A stretch of DNA of 64,000 nt from Burkholderiales bacterium 67-32 (GTDB lineage Bacteria > Pseudomonadota > Gammaproteobacteria > Burkholderiales > Burkholderiaceae_B), in the NCBI GenBank assembly GCA_001898625.1, contig MKUP01000033.1, forward strand, positions 62,001-126,000, written 5' to 3'. Of this stretch, positions 36,544 to 45,024 are shown one piece after another (the first letter of the stretch is position 1; the number at the start of each line of letters is the position of its first letter). The translations under genes were made by a program, and so were the position numbers. The notes beneath the pieces were generated by a model, which searched no databases, was not told the origin of the DNA, and saw nothing but the letters and a program-made list of their open reading frames with translations.

Positions 36544-37521
36544 TCATTGCGCCGTCACACCCAATTTCTTGATCAGCGGTCCGTACACGGCGGCGTCCCG
36601 CTCCATCTCGGCGCGGGTCTGCTCGGGGGCCGGTACGCGGATCTCCACGCCGCGCTTGCCATAGTTGCCGCGCAGCGCCGCATCGTCCATCGCCATGCGG
36701 ATCTCCTTGTTGATATGCGCGGCCAGGGCATCGGACATGGTTCCCGGCGCGAACACCGAGAACACCGTCGACGGAATGGACCCGGGCTTGCCCCCGGCCT
36801 CGGCCAGCGTCGGCACCTCGGGCATGAAGCCGCTGCGCTTGTCCGCCCCGCTCACCAGCACCTTGATCTTGCCGCTCTGCACCTGCTGGCTCATCACCAG
36901 GCCGCCCGCCATCAAGGCGTCGACCTCGCCGCCCAGCAGCGCGGTCAGCGCGGGCGCCACGCCCTTGAAGGGCACGTAGGTGAAGTCCACGCCCTCGGAG
37001 GCCGCCAGCATGGCCATGCCCAGGTGGGTCACGTGGCCGTTGCCGCCGGTGCCGACGTTGATGCCACCGCGTCCGGCGCGCGCCTTCTCCATGAGGCCCT
37101 TGTAGTCGTTCACGCCCAGGCTGCTGCGCACGGCCACGTACAGGTCGATATGGCCGACGTCCGCCACGGGCTTGAGTTCCTTGCGCCAGTCGTAGGGCAG
37201 ATTGGCGTACAGGAAGGGATTGGCGACCAGCGCCAGCCGGTCGACCATCAGGAGCGCCGAGCCATCGCCCGCCGACTTCGCCACGTTGCCCGCGCCGATG
37301 ATGGCATTGGCGCCGGGCTTGTTCTCCACCACGAAGACCTTGCCGGTGCGCTTGGCCAACTGGTTGCCCAGGTCGCGGGCCAGCACGTCGGGTTCGGTGC
37401 CCGGAGGATAGGGAACGACGATGCGGACCTGCTCGGGCCCCCAGGGCGTTTCGGCCCGGACCGGCAGGCACAGCGTGCAGGCCAGCGCAAGAAAGACGCA
37501 AAGAGACTTCAGACTTGCCAT
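36544..37521 (-). CDS. Bug family tripartite tricarboxylate receptor (TctC-like)
   Basis: 325 residues. Signal peptide [19 protein letters not shown], then [20 protein letters not shown] and [19 protein letters not shown]. The PPGTEPD and GANAIIG variants are shared with the receptor at 47539-48546 (PPGSAPD, GANAIVG), so these two are closer to each other than to the rest. Tenth gene of the large operon, 55 bases after the sulfatase-like gene. Confidence 0.92.
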   Translation of the reverse strand: MASLKSLCVFLALACTLCLPVRAETPWGPEQVRIVVPYPPGTEPDVLARDLGNQLAKRTGKVFVVENKPGANAIIGAGNVAKSAGDGSALLMVDRLALVANPFLYANLPYDWRKELKPVADVGHIDLYVAVRSSLGVNDYKGLMEKARAGRGGINVGTGGNGHVTHLGMAMLAASEGVDFTYVPFKGVAPALTALLGGEVDALMAGGLVMSQQVQSGKIKVLVSGADKRSGFMPEVPTLAEAGGKPGSIPSTVFSVFAPGTMSDALAAHINKEIRMAMDDAALRGNYGKRGVEIRVPAPEQTRAEMERDAAVYGPLIKKLGVTAQ

Positions 37522-37576
37522 GGTGCTCTCCGATGACGACGGGGCCGGACACTCCGGTCCCCAAGAGGAAGCGGGC

Positions 37577-39172
37577 CTACCAGCGCCCGATGACGATGTT
37601 CATCATGCGTTCGTGCGCATGCGTGCGGGCGGCGACCTGCTCGAAGGTCTCGGTGCAGCGGCGCTGGCGGCGCCAGTTCCAGTCGCACAGCGCCTCGCCC
37701 ATGCGGCGCAGGACCGGCGCGGCCCAGACCTCTTCGGCCAGATCGCGCAATTCGCCGGGGTCTTCCCGCAGGTCGAACAACTGCGGGCGCAAGCCTTGCC
37801 AGTACAGGAACTTGTAGCGGCCGTCGGCGAGCATCATGCCGTTGCACTCGGTCACGCCGCGATCCAGGAACAACCGCGCCTCGCGATAGGCGTAGTCCAG
37901 GAAACCGACGGCAAACTCGCGCAGGGGCTCGCCCGCCTGTCCGCGCACCCAGGGCAGCAACGACCGCCCCTCGACGCGATGCGCGGGCACGTCCAGACCC
38001 AGCGCGTCCAGGATGGTGGGCACGACGTCCACGCATTCGGCCGTCTCAGCCACCGAACGGCCACGTTGTGCATCCGCAGCGGACGACGGGTCGTAGACGA
38101 TCAGCGGCACGCGCACCGCCCCTTCGAAGAAGTACTCCTTCTCTCCCAGCCAGTGGTCGCCTTGCAGGTCGCCATGGTCGGAACAGAAGACGATCAGCGT
38201 GTCGCGCAGACGCCCTGCCTGCTCCAGGTGATCGAGCAGGCGGCCGACGTGGTCGTCGATCTGCTTGACCAGTCCCATGTAGACGGGCCGCACGGCGCGC
38301 CAGACCTCGTCCTGCGCGAACGACAGGGATTCCTCGTGGCGCTGGTAGGCGCCGTGCACCGGGTGGGGCCGCTCGCGCTCGGCCTGACCGCGCACCGGGG
38401 CGGCGGCATCCTGCGCCGAGTACATGTCGTGGTAAGGCGCGGGTGCCTTGTAGGGCCAGTGCGGTTTGATATAGGACAGGTGCAACACCCATGGCTGCTC
38501 GCCCTGCCCCGCGATGAAATCGATCGCCCGGTCGGTCAGATAGGCGGTCTCGGAATCCCGCTCGGCCACCCGCGCCGGCAGGCCCGCGTTGCGCAGCAGC
38601 CAGCCCGTGGCGAAGCCGCCGTCCGGGCCCGTGCTGCCGATCACGTCGCGCTCCCAGGGCCGGTCCCGGTCATAGCCATGTTCGATCAGGTAGCGGCGAT
38701 AGCCGCTGCCCGCGTCCATTTCGAAGTGGCCGTCATAGCGTTCCAGCACCTTGAAGCCGCCTTCCATCAGCCGCTCGCCGGCCGCGCCTTCCGCGGACAG
38801 GCCGCGCGCGGCCAGCCCCCGCCGGTCCGGCACGAAATGGGTCTTGCCCAGCAGCCAGCAGTCGCGGCCCGCCTCGGCCAGGTAGTCGCCCAGGCTCCAC
38901 TCGTCCGCCGGCATCGGCACGCGGTTCCAGGTCACGCGATGCGAGCCGGGATAGCGACCGGTGTAGTACGAGGTGCGGGACGGCCCGCACACCGCGGAGC
39001 TGACGTAGGCGCGCTCGAAACGCGCGCCCAGCGCGGCCAGCCGATCGATGTTGGGCGTGCGCAGGGCGCCGCCCCCGCCATAGCAGGACAGGGCATCGGC
39101 CCGCAACTGGTCGCACATGATGAACAGCACGTTGCGCGCCGCGGGGGTGAGGGTATCGTTCGGCGCGTTCAT
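37577..39172 (-). CDS. Sulfatase / phosphonate monoester hydrolase-like enzyme
   Basis: 531 residues. The formylglycine motif is C62-G-P-S-R66 (AVCGPSRTSYYTGRY), the C-x-P-S-R form typical of phosphonate monoester hydrolases and type I sulfatases; metal-ligand regions IMCDQLRADALSCYG and FCSDHGDLQGDHW are intact. Such enzymes are often promiscuous for aryl sulfates, phosphodiesters and phosphonates. No signal peptide. The ATG at 39172 overlaps the flavin hydroxylase stop (ATGA). It probably frees a phenol from an ester in the operon's pathway. It is much diverged from the sulfatase at 31661-33112. Confidence 0.9.
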   Translation of the reverse strand: MNAPNDTLTPAARNVLFIMCDQLRADALSCYGGGGALRTPNIDRLAALGARFERAYVSSAVCGPSRTSYYTGRYPGSHRVTWNRVPMPADEWSLGDYLAEAGRDCWLLGKTHFVPDRRGLAARGLSAEGAAGERLMEGGFKVLERYDGHFEMDAGSGYRRYLIEHGYDRDRPWERDVIGSTGPDGGFATGWLLRNAGLPARVAERDSETAYLTDRAIDFIAGQGEQPWVLHLSYIKPHWPYKAPAPYHDMYSAQDAAAPVRGQAERERPHPVHGAYQRHEESLSFAQDEVWRAVRPVYMGLVKQIDDHVGRLLDHLEQAGRLRDTLIVFCSDHGDLQGDHWLGEKEYFFEGAVRVPLIVYDPSSAADAQRGRSVAETAECVDVVPTILDALGLDVPAHRVEGRSLLPWVRGQAGEPLREFAVGFLDYAYREARLFLDRGVTECNGMMLADGRYKFLYWQGLRPQLFDLREDPGELRDLAEEVWAAPVLRRMGEALCDWNWRRQRRCTETFEQVAARTHAHERMMNIVIGRW

Positions 39173-40824
39173 GCGGCGGCCTCCAGGACGGGCGTGGCGG
39201 ATGCCGGCTCGGCCGGAGCCGGCAGGAACTCGGCGACGAAACGCTCCAGCGCGCCATGCATGTCGGCGTGCCTGCCGGCCGCCGCCACATAGCGGTCGGG
39301 GCGCAGCAGCACCCAATCGGCGCCCGCCGCCGCGAACCAGCGGTGCAGCGCGTTTTCGGTGTCCTCGAGCAGGCTCATGCCGGCGGGCGACGGCGGACGC
39401 ACACCCGGCGCGGGACCGCTGCGGGGCAGCGCGACGGCGGCCAGCCGGCAGTCCATGCGCCCCAGCCCCTCGTCCAGCGCCGCCGGCAGCGGCGCTGTCG
39501 GCGCGCGCACCAGCAGCGCGAAACCCGGGCCGAGCGCATCGTCCAGTTTCTGGAAATCGCCGCCGTCCTTCTCCACCAGCGGCTGGATAAACATCCGGCC
39601 GACCCGCTCGTCGCGCGCCGCCTGGCCGCTGTCCTGCACGACCCCGGCGCGATACCGGGGCATGGGCTTGAACTTCATCTGCAGGACGTAGTCGCGCACC
39701 GCCGGTATGCCGCGGATGGCGCCGAAGAACGCGTCGCGCAGCGCGGCCAGCCAGCGGTTGCGCAGCGACAGCACCGCGCCGAACCGGTCGGCCAGGTCGA
39801 TCATCGCCTTGGCGTGCGCGTGCCGCTCGTCATGGTAGGACTGCAACGCCTCCGGACGCAGGCGGCCGCCGACGATCCACGCGATCTTCCAGGCAAGATT
39901 GCAGGCGTCGCGCAGGCCGGCGTTGAGCCCCTGCCCGATCCAGGGCGGCGTGAGGTGCGCTGCGTCGCCCGCCAGACAGACGCGTCCGGTCACGAAGGAT
40001 CCGGCGATGCGCGAATGATGGGTGTAGACCCGCGCGCGGATCACGTTCAACGCGTCCGGATCCGGCACGTGCGGCGCCAGCAGTTCGCGCACCTTGGCCG
40101 GATCGAGGATCTGGCTTTCGTCCTCGCCGTCGAACAGCATGAACTCCCAGCGGCGCAGGCCATACGGCAGCTTCAGGCAAACATAGGGACGCGCGGGCTC
40201 GCAATGCAGCGCGGTATAGGGCGCGTCCAGGGGATCCCGGTCGCATTCGATCACCACCCATTTGTGGGCGTGGGTCTGGCCGCCGAAGGGCAGCTTGAGC
40301 AGCCCTTCGCGCACGGTGCTGCGGCCGCCGTCGGCGGCCAGCAGGTAGGCGGCGCGTACCTGGCGTTCGGTGCCGTCCGCGCGGCGCAGCGTCGCGGTCA
40401 CGCCGCCTTCGTCCTGCTCCAGCGCCACCAGTTCGACCCCCAGCTCCAGCGCGACGTGCGGGAAGCGCGACAGGCCGGCGCGCAGGGTCTGCTCGCCCAG
40501 CGGCTGCGAGAACAGGTTGCGGCGATACCAGCCGAACTCGCGCGTAGCGGGCAGGATCTCGGCGAAGCATTGCTTGCGCGCGCCATACATGCGCATGGGC
40601 ACGTTCTGGATCATGTCGCGCAGCATCGCCTCGGCCAGGCCGGCGGCCTGGAAGGTACGCATGGCCTCGTCATCCAGGCCCACCGCGCGCGGATACTCCA
40701 GGATCGCCGGGCTGCGATCGACCAACAGCGTGCCGACTCCGTAGGTACCCAGCAGATTGGCCAGCGTCGCGCCCACCGGCCCGGCGCCGACGACCAGCAC
40801 GGGCACGTCGCAAGACTTGTTCAT
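39169..40824 (-). CDS. FAD-dependent aromatic hydroxylase, MhpA-like
   Basis: 551 residues, the size of 3-(3-hydroxyphenyl)propionate hydroxylase. FAD motif VVGAGPVGATLANLLG at residues 11-26, NAD(P)H/FAD motif AADGGRSTVREGL and the third motif CLAGDAAHLTPPWIGQGLNAG are present, plus a C-terminal thioredoxin-like domain. It should hydroxylate a phenol, giving a catechol or hydroquinone. The start at 40824 has GGAG eight bases upstream. Coupled by overlap to the sulfatase-like gene. Confidence 0.9.
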   Translation of the reverse strand: MNKSCDVPVLVVGAGPVGATLANLLGTYGVGTLLVDRSPAILEYPRAVGLDDEAMRTFQAAGLAEAMLRDMIQNVPMRMYGARKQCFAEILPATREFGWYRRNLFSQPLGEQTLRAGLSRFPHVALELGVELVALEQDEGGVTATLRRADGTERQVRAAYLLAADGGRSTVREGLLKLPFGGQTHAHKWVVIECDRDPLDAPYTALHCEPARPYVCLKLPYGLRRWEFMLFDGEDESQILDPAKVRELLAPHVPDPDALNVIRARVYTHHSRIAGSFVTGRVCLAGDAAHLTPPWIGQGLNAGLRDACNLAWKIAWIVGGRLRPEALQSYHDERHAHAKAMIDLADRFGAVLSLRNRWLAALRDAFFGAIRGIPAVRDYVLQMKFKPMPRYRAGVVQDSGQAARDERVGRMFIQPLVEKDGGDFQKLDDALGPGFALLVRAPTAPLPAALDEGLGRMDCRLAAVALPRSGPAPGVRPPSPAGMSLLEDTENALHRWFAAAGADWVLLRPDRYVAAAGRHADMHGALERFVAEFLPAPAEPASATPVLEAAA

Positions 40825-40843
40825 CCCTGTTCTCCGATGCGCC

Positions 40844-41140
40844 TCAGGCCTGCGCGAGGATGCGGCTTTCCTGCCGCACCAGCAGGTGCCGGACCGATTT
40901 GCGGAAGGCGGCGAACTCGGCGTCCGCGGCCAGCACCGCGCGGCGGCTCGCACGTTCGTCCAGCGATTCGTAGGCCCACAGGAAGACGAGCTGGTTGAGC
41001 TCGCCGGTCTCGGACTGGTAGAGGCCGGCCAGGTTGCCGAGGATGCGCGTCTGCAGCGCCCGGGCGGACGGGTTGTAGAGGCGCAGGTATTCCGCGCCGC
41101 CGCCCGGCACCAGCGTATAGGTCCGCATTTCCACCATCAT
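40844..41140 (-). CDS. NIPSNAP family protein
   Basis: 98 residues, a single ferredoxin-like NIPSNAP domain: VEMRTYTLVPGGGAEYLRLY at the start and LVFLWAYESLDERASRRAVL in the middle. These small dimeric proteins recur in bacterial catabolic operons with no settled function. The start at 41140 has GAGGAG nine bases upstream; an earlier ATG at 41149 overlaps that ribosome site. It lies between the hydrolase (13-base gap) and the flavin hydroxylase (19). Confidence 0.82.
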   Translation of the reverse strand: MMVEMRTYTLVPGGGAEYLRLYNPSARALQTRILGNLAGLYQSETGELNQLVFLWAYESLDERASRRAVLAADAEFAAFRKSVRHLLVRQESRILAQA

Positions 41141-41153
41141 GATGTTCATCTCC

Positions 41154-42002
41154 TCAGGGCGCGGGCGCCGCGCCCAGGAATTCGGTGACCGCCCGCGCGA
41201 CCCGCTCGGGCTGGTCGTCGTGGACGTAGTGGCCTGCATCGGGGATCTCCCGCCAGGCGATCGCGGGATTGCGCGCTGCCATGGCCTGGGCGGTCGCCAC
41301 GCTCAGGTAGTCCGACCGGCCGCCGCGCAGGACCAGCGTGGGACAGCGCAGCGCCTGGACCGGCGGCCACAGGTCGACCACCCGTGCCGGGTCCGGATCC
41401 AGGCGGGCGGCCTTGATGCCCGCGTGGTCGTAGCGCCAGCGCAGGCGGCCGCCGTCTGGCTCCAGCATGTGGCGCAGCCGGGCCGCGATGGCCTCGGGGG
41501 TCACGGTCGGCCGGATCTCGCGCATGAAGGCCTCGGCCGCGCCCCAGTCGGCGAAGGACTCGGGCGTGCGGGACAGCTCGGCGCGGATGCGCCGGGCACC
41601 GTCGCTGTCGTCGAAGGCGCCCGGTCCGGCATCCTCGACCACCAGCCTGCGCACCCGGTCCGGGTGGGCGGCGGCGTAGACGATGGCGTTGATGCCGCCC
41701 ATGGAATGCCCGAGCAGGTCGAAGCGGGACAGCCCCAGTTGCTCGACCACCGCCCGCACGTCCTGGACGTAGGCATCGGTGTAGTAGTTGCGCCCCGGGT
41801 CCCAGTCGCTCTGCCCGCGACCGCGATGGTCCAGCGCCAGCACCCGGTAGCCAGGCTGCAACGCGCCGGCCAGTCCCTCGAAGGTGTCGGCGAAGCTGCG
41901 TATGCCATGCAGCATCAGTATCGGCCAGCCGCCGGCATCGCCCCAGTCCGCGACGTGCAGGCTGAGGTCTCCACAGCGGACGGTATGGTCGCGGCGGTCC
42001 AT
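41154..42002 (-). CDS. Alpha/beta hydrolase
   Basis: 282 residues. Nucleophile Ser100 in LLGHSMGG, oxyanion HG at 32-33 (LMLHGIRS) and catalytic His in DAGHYVHDD near residue 264. The fold matches the MhpC/BphD and esterase families; ALDHRGRGQSDW is typical. It could hydrolyse a ring-cleavage product or an ester. It starts one base after the AA_synth gene stop. Confidence 0.88.
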   Translation of the reverse strand: MDRRDHTVRCGDLSLHVADWGDAGGWPILMLHGIRSFADTFEGLAGALQPGYRVLALDHRGRGQSDWDPGRNYYTDAYVQDVRAVVEQLGLSRFDLLGHSMGGINAIVYAAAHPDRVRRLVVEDAGPGAFDDSDGARRIRAELSRTPESFADWGAAEAFMREIRPTVTPEAIAARLRHMLEPDGGRLRWRYDHAGIKAARLDPDPARVVDLWPPVQALRCPTLVLRGGRSDYLSVATAQAMAARNPAIAWREIPDAGHYVHDDQPERVARAVTEFLGAAPAP

Positions 42003-42003
42003 C

Positions 42004-42603
42004 TCAGTTCAACCCGTCGCCGACGATCTCACTGGCCTTCAAGCCACCCAGGCGGGCATGCAGCCGGCCGCGCGTGGCGAAGGCAAAGGCGATCAGCACT
42101 TCGTCGCGGTTGGGCGCATCGTTGAACAGGGCCGACACCGTGTCGTAGTGCGAGCGCACGTACAGCGCGTCCTTGTGCGCCAGCGGAATGTCGATGACCG
42201 TGCCCGGGCCGCCGCGCTTGCCCGTGGACGGCACCCACGACTGGGCGCCGCCCAGCGCGTCGCGCACGGGATTGGCGAACACCGTGGTCAAAAGCGCGTT
42301 GCCATGTTCGTATTCGCCGTCCGCGCCCACCAGGCAGGCCTTGCCGTAGCTCTCGATGGGCGTGCCGGCGGCGGCTTCCTGGATGCGGCGGCCGAACTCC
42401 GCGCCCAGCAGGTTGGAGGGCTCAATAAAGGCGCCCAGGTTGTCCTCGTGGCGGCCGGCGTAGGGGTTGTGCAGCACCGCGCCCACGACGATCTTGCGCA
42501 GCGCGGCGCCATCGGCGGGCATGCCCGATTCGGTGGCCAGCGTGTCCTCGATCTGGAGGTACCACTTGCGGATATGGTAGGGGCCGAAGTTGGGGGATTT
42601 CAT
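42004..42603 (-). CDS. AA_synth (DUF1185-like) family protein
   Basis: 199 residues. HIRKWYLQIEDTLATESGMP at the start and DIPLAHKDALYVRSHYDT near residue 150 match the so-called amino acid synthesis family, whose biochemical activity is not established. Several conserved His, Glu and Asp residues suggest a metal-dependent or acid-base enzyme. The family is common in Burkholderiales catabolic clusters. The start at 42603 fits the conserved N-terminus. Confidence 0.8.
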   Translation of the reverse strand: MKSPNFGPYHIRKWYLQIEDTLATESGMPADGAALRKIVVGAVLHNPYAGRHEDNLGAFIEPSNLLGAEFGRRIQEAAAGTPIESYGKACLVGADGEYEHGNALLTTVFANPVRDALGGAQSWVPSTGKRGGPGTVIDIPLAHKDALYVRSHYDTVSALFNDAPNRDEVLIAFAFATRGRLHARLGGLKASEIVGDGLN

Positions 42604-42629
42604 GATGGGTTCCGTGATTCGATGATGGG

Positions 42630-43112
42630 TCAGAGCGGCTGCAGATCGATGGGATCGCTGGGCGCGTGATACTGGTGCAGGATGCGCTTGCCCTCTTCGT
42701 CGTCGTGCACCGTGTGGCAGAAGAACTCCAGGCGGTGGCCGTCGGGGTCGTGGAAATAGACGCCGTAGCCGACCTTGTGGTCGGTGGTCTTGACCACCTC
42801 GACGCCCTTGCGCAGCAGCATCCCGTACAGGCGGCGCAGCTCGTCGACGTCGCCGTCTATCTCCAGGCCGTAGTGCTGCATGTTGATCTGGCCGCGCGAC
42901 AGCGGCGTGCCGTCCGCGGACTCGGCGCGTATCAGCGCGATGTCGTGATGCTTGACGCCGAACGAGAGAAACACCCACTTCTCGCCGCGCGCGGTCTCGG
43001 TCATGCCCAGCACGTCCTCGTACCAGGGGCCCGACTTGAACGGGTCGGCCACGAACAGGGAAAGATGCGTGCGCGTGATCCGGGGCTTGATGTCCTGTGC
43101 GATGTGCGACAT
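42630..43112 (-). CDS. VOC family protein, possible extradiol dioxygenase
   Basis: 160 residues, one vicinal-oxygen-chelate domain. Metal ligands H16 (RTHLSLFV), H80 (MQHYGLEI) and E129 (GHRLEFFC) reproduce the 2-His-1-Glu set of type I extradiol dioxygenases, and YFHDPDGHRLEF is the usual final strand. With the flavin hydroxylase and alpha/beta hydrolase of the same operon it could form a hydroxylation, ring-cleavage and hydrolysis sequence. The start at 43112 has GAGGAG upstream. A lyase or isomerase role is the alternative. Confidence 0.83.
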   Translation of the reverse strand: MSHIAQDIKPRITRTHLSLFVADPFKSGPWYEDVLGMTETARGEKWVFLSFGVKHHDIALIRAESADGTPLSRGQINMQHYGLEIDGDVDELRRLYGMLLRKGVEVVKTTDHKVGYGVYFHDPDGHRLEFFCHTVHDDEEGKRILHQYHAPSDPIDLQPL

Positions 43113-43123
43113 GGCGGCTCTCC

Positions 43124-44167
43124 TCAGACGATGGATTGGGGATGCGCGTGCACCGGCGCCACGTGGGGCGTCCACGCGACCGAGGTGATCTCGCTGAAAT
43201 CGCGCCAGTCCTTGAACCAGCTTCGCCCGCCGTCCATCGAGCGGAACAGGTGGCCGTACTTGGTGCCGGCCAGCACGAAGCACGGATCGGCCGCGTGCGT
43301 GCCGAAGGCCCAGAAGGTCGAGTTGGGCGCGGTGTGCAGCAGCGCCCGCTCCCAGGTCGCGCCCCGATCGGCCGAGCGGTAGATATGGCTGCGCGTGCCC
43401 GGCGTGCCATCGCCGATGGCCAGCAGCAATGCGCTGCCGTCGGCCAGGGGCTGGGCGGTGCGGGTGTAGTACATGCCGTCGAAGCGCAGGCGCGAGGGTT
43501 CGCCCGCCCAGGTCCGCCCGTCGTCGGTGCTGGCATAGACCGTGTTGACCGACAACACCAGCGTCTTCTTCGGCTGCCCGCCCGCGGGTGCAAGAATGGT
43601 GACGCCGTGGATGTCGGGATTGGCGATGGCGTCATCGCGCGCGCCTTCCTGGTCGACGCGCGTCCAGGTGTCGCCGCGGTCGCCGCTGCGCCAGGCGCCG
43701 CCCTCTTCCACGCCGAACCAGACCTCGCCCGCCACGGCCGGATCCACGCAGATGGCCAGGATGCGGGGCCGGTTCACACCCCGGCAGAACTCCGGGATCT
43801 CCGGTGGCAGCCGGGTCCAGCTCGCGCCGCCGTCCAGCGACCGGAACATGGCCGCGCGCGACGGTGCGCCGGTACCCGCATACATCACGGCGGGATCGCG
43901 TGGATCGATGGCGAAGGCCCAGACCGTCAAGCCGTCCGCGGGCGAATCGACGCGCGAGAAATGCGCGCCGCCGTCGGTGCTCAGGCAGATGCCGCAGTCG
44001 GCGCCGGCGAACACGCGGCTCGGATCGGCCGGATCCACCGCCAGGCAGCGGACCACGCCGTCGAACTCGATGGCTTCCTTCAGACCCAGCCGGTGCCAGC
44101 TCGCGCCGTCGTCGACGCTGCGCAATATGCCCTGTCCAGCCGTTCCCACCAGTAGCGTGCCTTGCAT
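43124..44167 (-). CDS. Seven-Asp-box beta-propeller (BNR/sialidase-like repeat) protein
   Basis: 347 residues built almost wholly from BNR repeats. Asp boxes (S-x-D-x-G-x-x-W/F) occur seven times: SVDDGASW, STDGGAHF, SLDGGASW, SGDRGDTW, STDDGRTW, SADRGATW and SMDGGRSW, at fairly even spacing, implying a seven-bladed propeller. There is no signal peptide, so it is probably cytoplasmic. Sialidase active-site arginines are not evident. Its job in an operon of catabolic enzymes is unknown: a scaffold, a lactonase-like hydrolase or a sensor are possibilities. Confidence 0.85.
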   Translation of the reverse strand: MQGTLLVGTAGQGILRSVDDGASWHRLGLKEAIEFDGVVRCLAVDPADPSRVFAGADCGICLSTDGGAHFSRVDSPADGLTVWAFAIDPRDPAVMYAGTGAPSRAAMFRSLDGGASWTRLPPEIPEFCRGVNRPRILAICVDPAVAGEVWFGVEEGGAWRSGDRGDTWTRVDQEGARDDAIANPDIHGVTILAPAGGQPKKTLVLSVNTVYASTDDGRTWAGEPSRLRFDGMYYTRTAQPLADGSALLLAIGDGTPGTRSHIYRSADRGATWERALLHTAPNSTFWAFGTHAADPCFVLAGTKYGHLFRSMDGGRSWFKDWRDFSEITSVAWTPHVAPVHAHPQSIV

Positions 44168-44181
44168 AGTGCGTCTCCCGC

Positions 44182-44979
44182 TCAAAGGAAAATGCCGCGC
44201 GTGATGCCGCCGTCCACGCCTATCGACTCGCCGGTGATGGCGGCCGCCCGGGGCGAAGCCAGGAACAGGATGGTGTCGGCGATCTCGGCCGGCGTCAGCG
44301 TGCGCCGGATGGGCGTGGCGCGGATGTAGTTGGCCTCGACCTCGTCCACGCTCAGCCCCTGCTTGGCGGCCTCCTTCTCGTACAGCTCGCGGATGTGGGG
44401 CGTGTCGACCACGCCGGGATGGATCACGTTGACCGTGATCCCATGGGGCCCGAGCTGGTCCGACAGGGTCTTGGTCATGTGGCAGACGGCCACGTTGCGC
44501 ATGCCCGAGAGCTGCTTGCTGCCGCGCCCGGTCAGGCCGCCGATGTTGACGATGCGGCCATAGCCGCCGGCCTTCATGTGCCGCGCCGCTTCCTTGGCGC
44601 AGCGCATGTAGCCCACGACCTTGATGTTGATGTCCTGCAGCAGCCCCTCGGGATCGGCCAGCTCGATCTCGCTGCGCACCAGCCCGCCCGGATGGGCCGC
44701 GCCATTGACCAGGATGTCCAGGCGGCCGAAATGCGCGGCCACGCGGTCCATCATCGCCGCCACCTGCGCGGTGTCGGATACGTCGGCCGCCACCGGCAGC
44801 ACGTCCACGCCATGCGCGGCGCGGATCTCGCGCGCGGCCGCATCGAGCTGGGCCTGGTTGCGCGAGACGATCGCCACGTTCACGCCTTCGGCCGCCAGGG
44901 CCTCGGCGGTCGCCCGCCCTATGCCCAGGCTGCCGCCCGTCACGACCGCCGCGCGGCCTTTCAGTTCCAGTTCCATCAT
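44182..44979 (-). CDS. SDR family protein lacking the YxxxK catalytic motif
   Basis: 265 residues with a clear short-chain dehydrogenase fold: cofactor motif TGGSLGIG (14-21), VNGAAHPGG for the NNAG region and GPHGITVNVIHPGVVDTP. The catalytic region reads NIGGLTGRGSKQLSGMRNVA, where the usual Ser is Gly, the Tyr aligns with Ser158 and the Lys with Asn162; no YxxxK is found nearby. Asn118 of the tetrad seems kept. So it either uses another mechanism or binds a ligand without catalysis. Starts at 44979 or 44976. Second gene of the large operon. Confidence 0.88.
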   Translation of the reverse strand: MMELELKGRAAVVTGGSLGIGRATAEALAAEGVNVAIVSRNQAQLDAAAREIRAAHGVDVLPVAADVSDTAQVAAMMDRVAAHFGRLDILVNGAAHPGGLVRSEIELADPEGLLQDINIKVVGYMRCAKEAARHMKAGGYGRIVNIGGLTGRGSKQLSGMRNVAVCHMTKTLSDQLGPHGITVNVIHPGVVDTPHIRELYEKEAAKQGLSVDEVEANYIRATPIRRTLTPAEIADTILFLASPRAAAITGESIGVDGGITRGIFL

Positions 44980-45024
44980 TTCTCCAATGAATCGTTGTCG
45001 GCGCGGCCCCGGGGGCCGGCGGCA

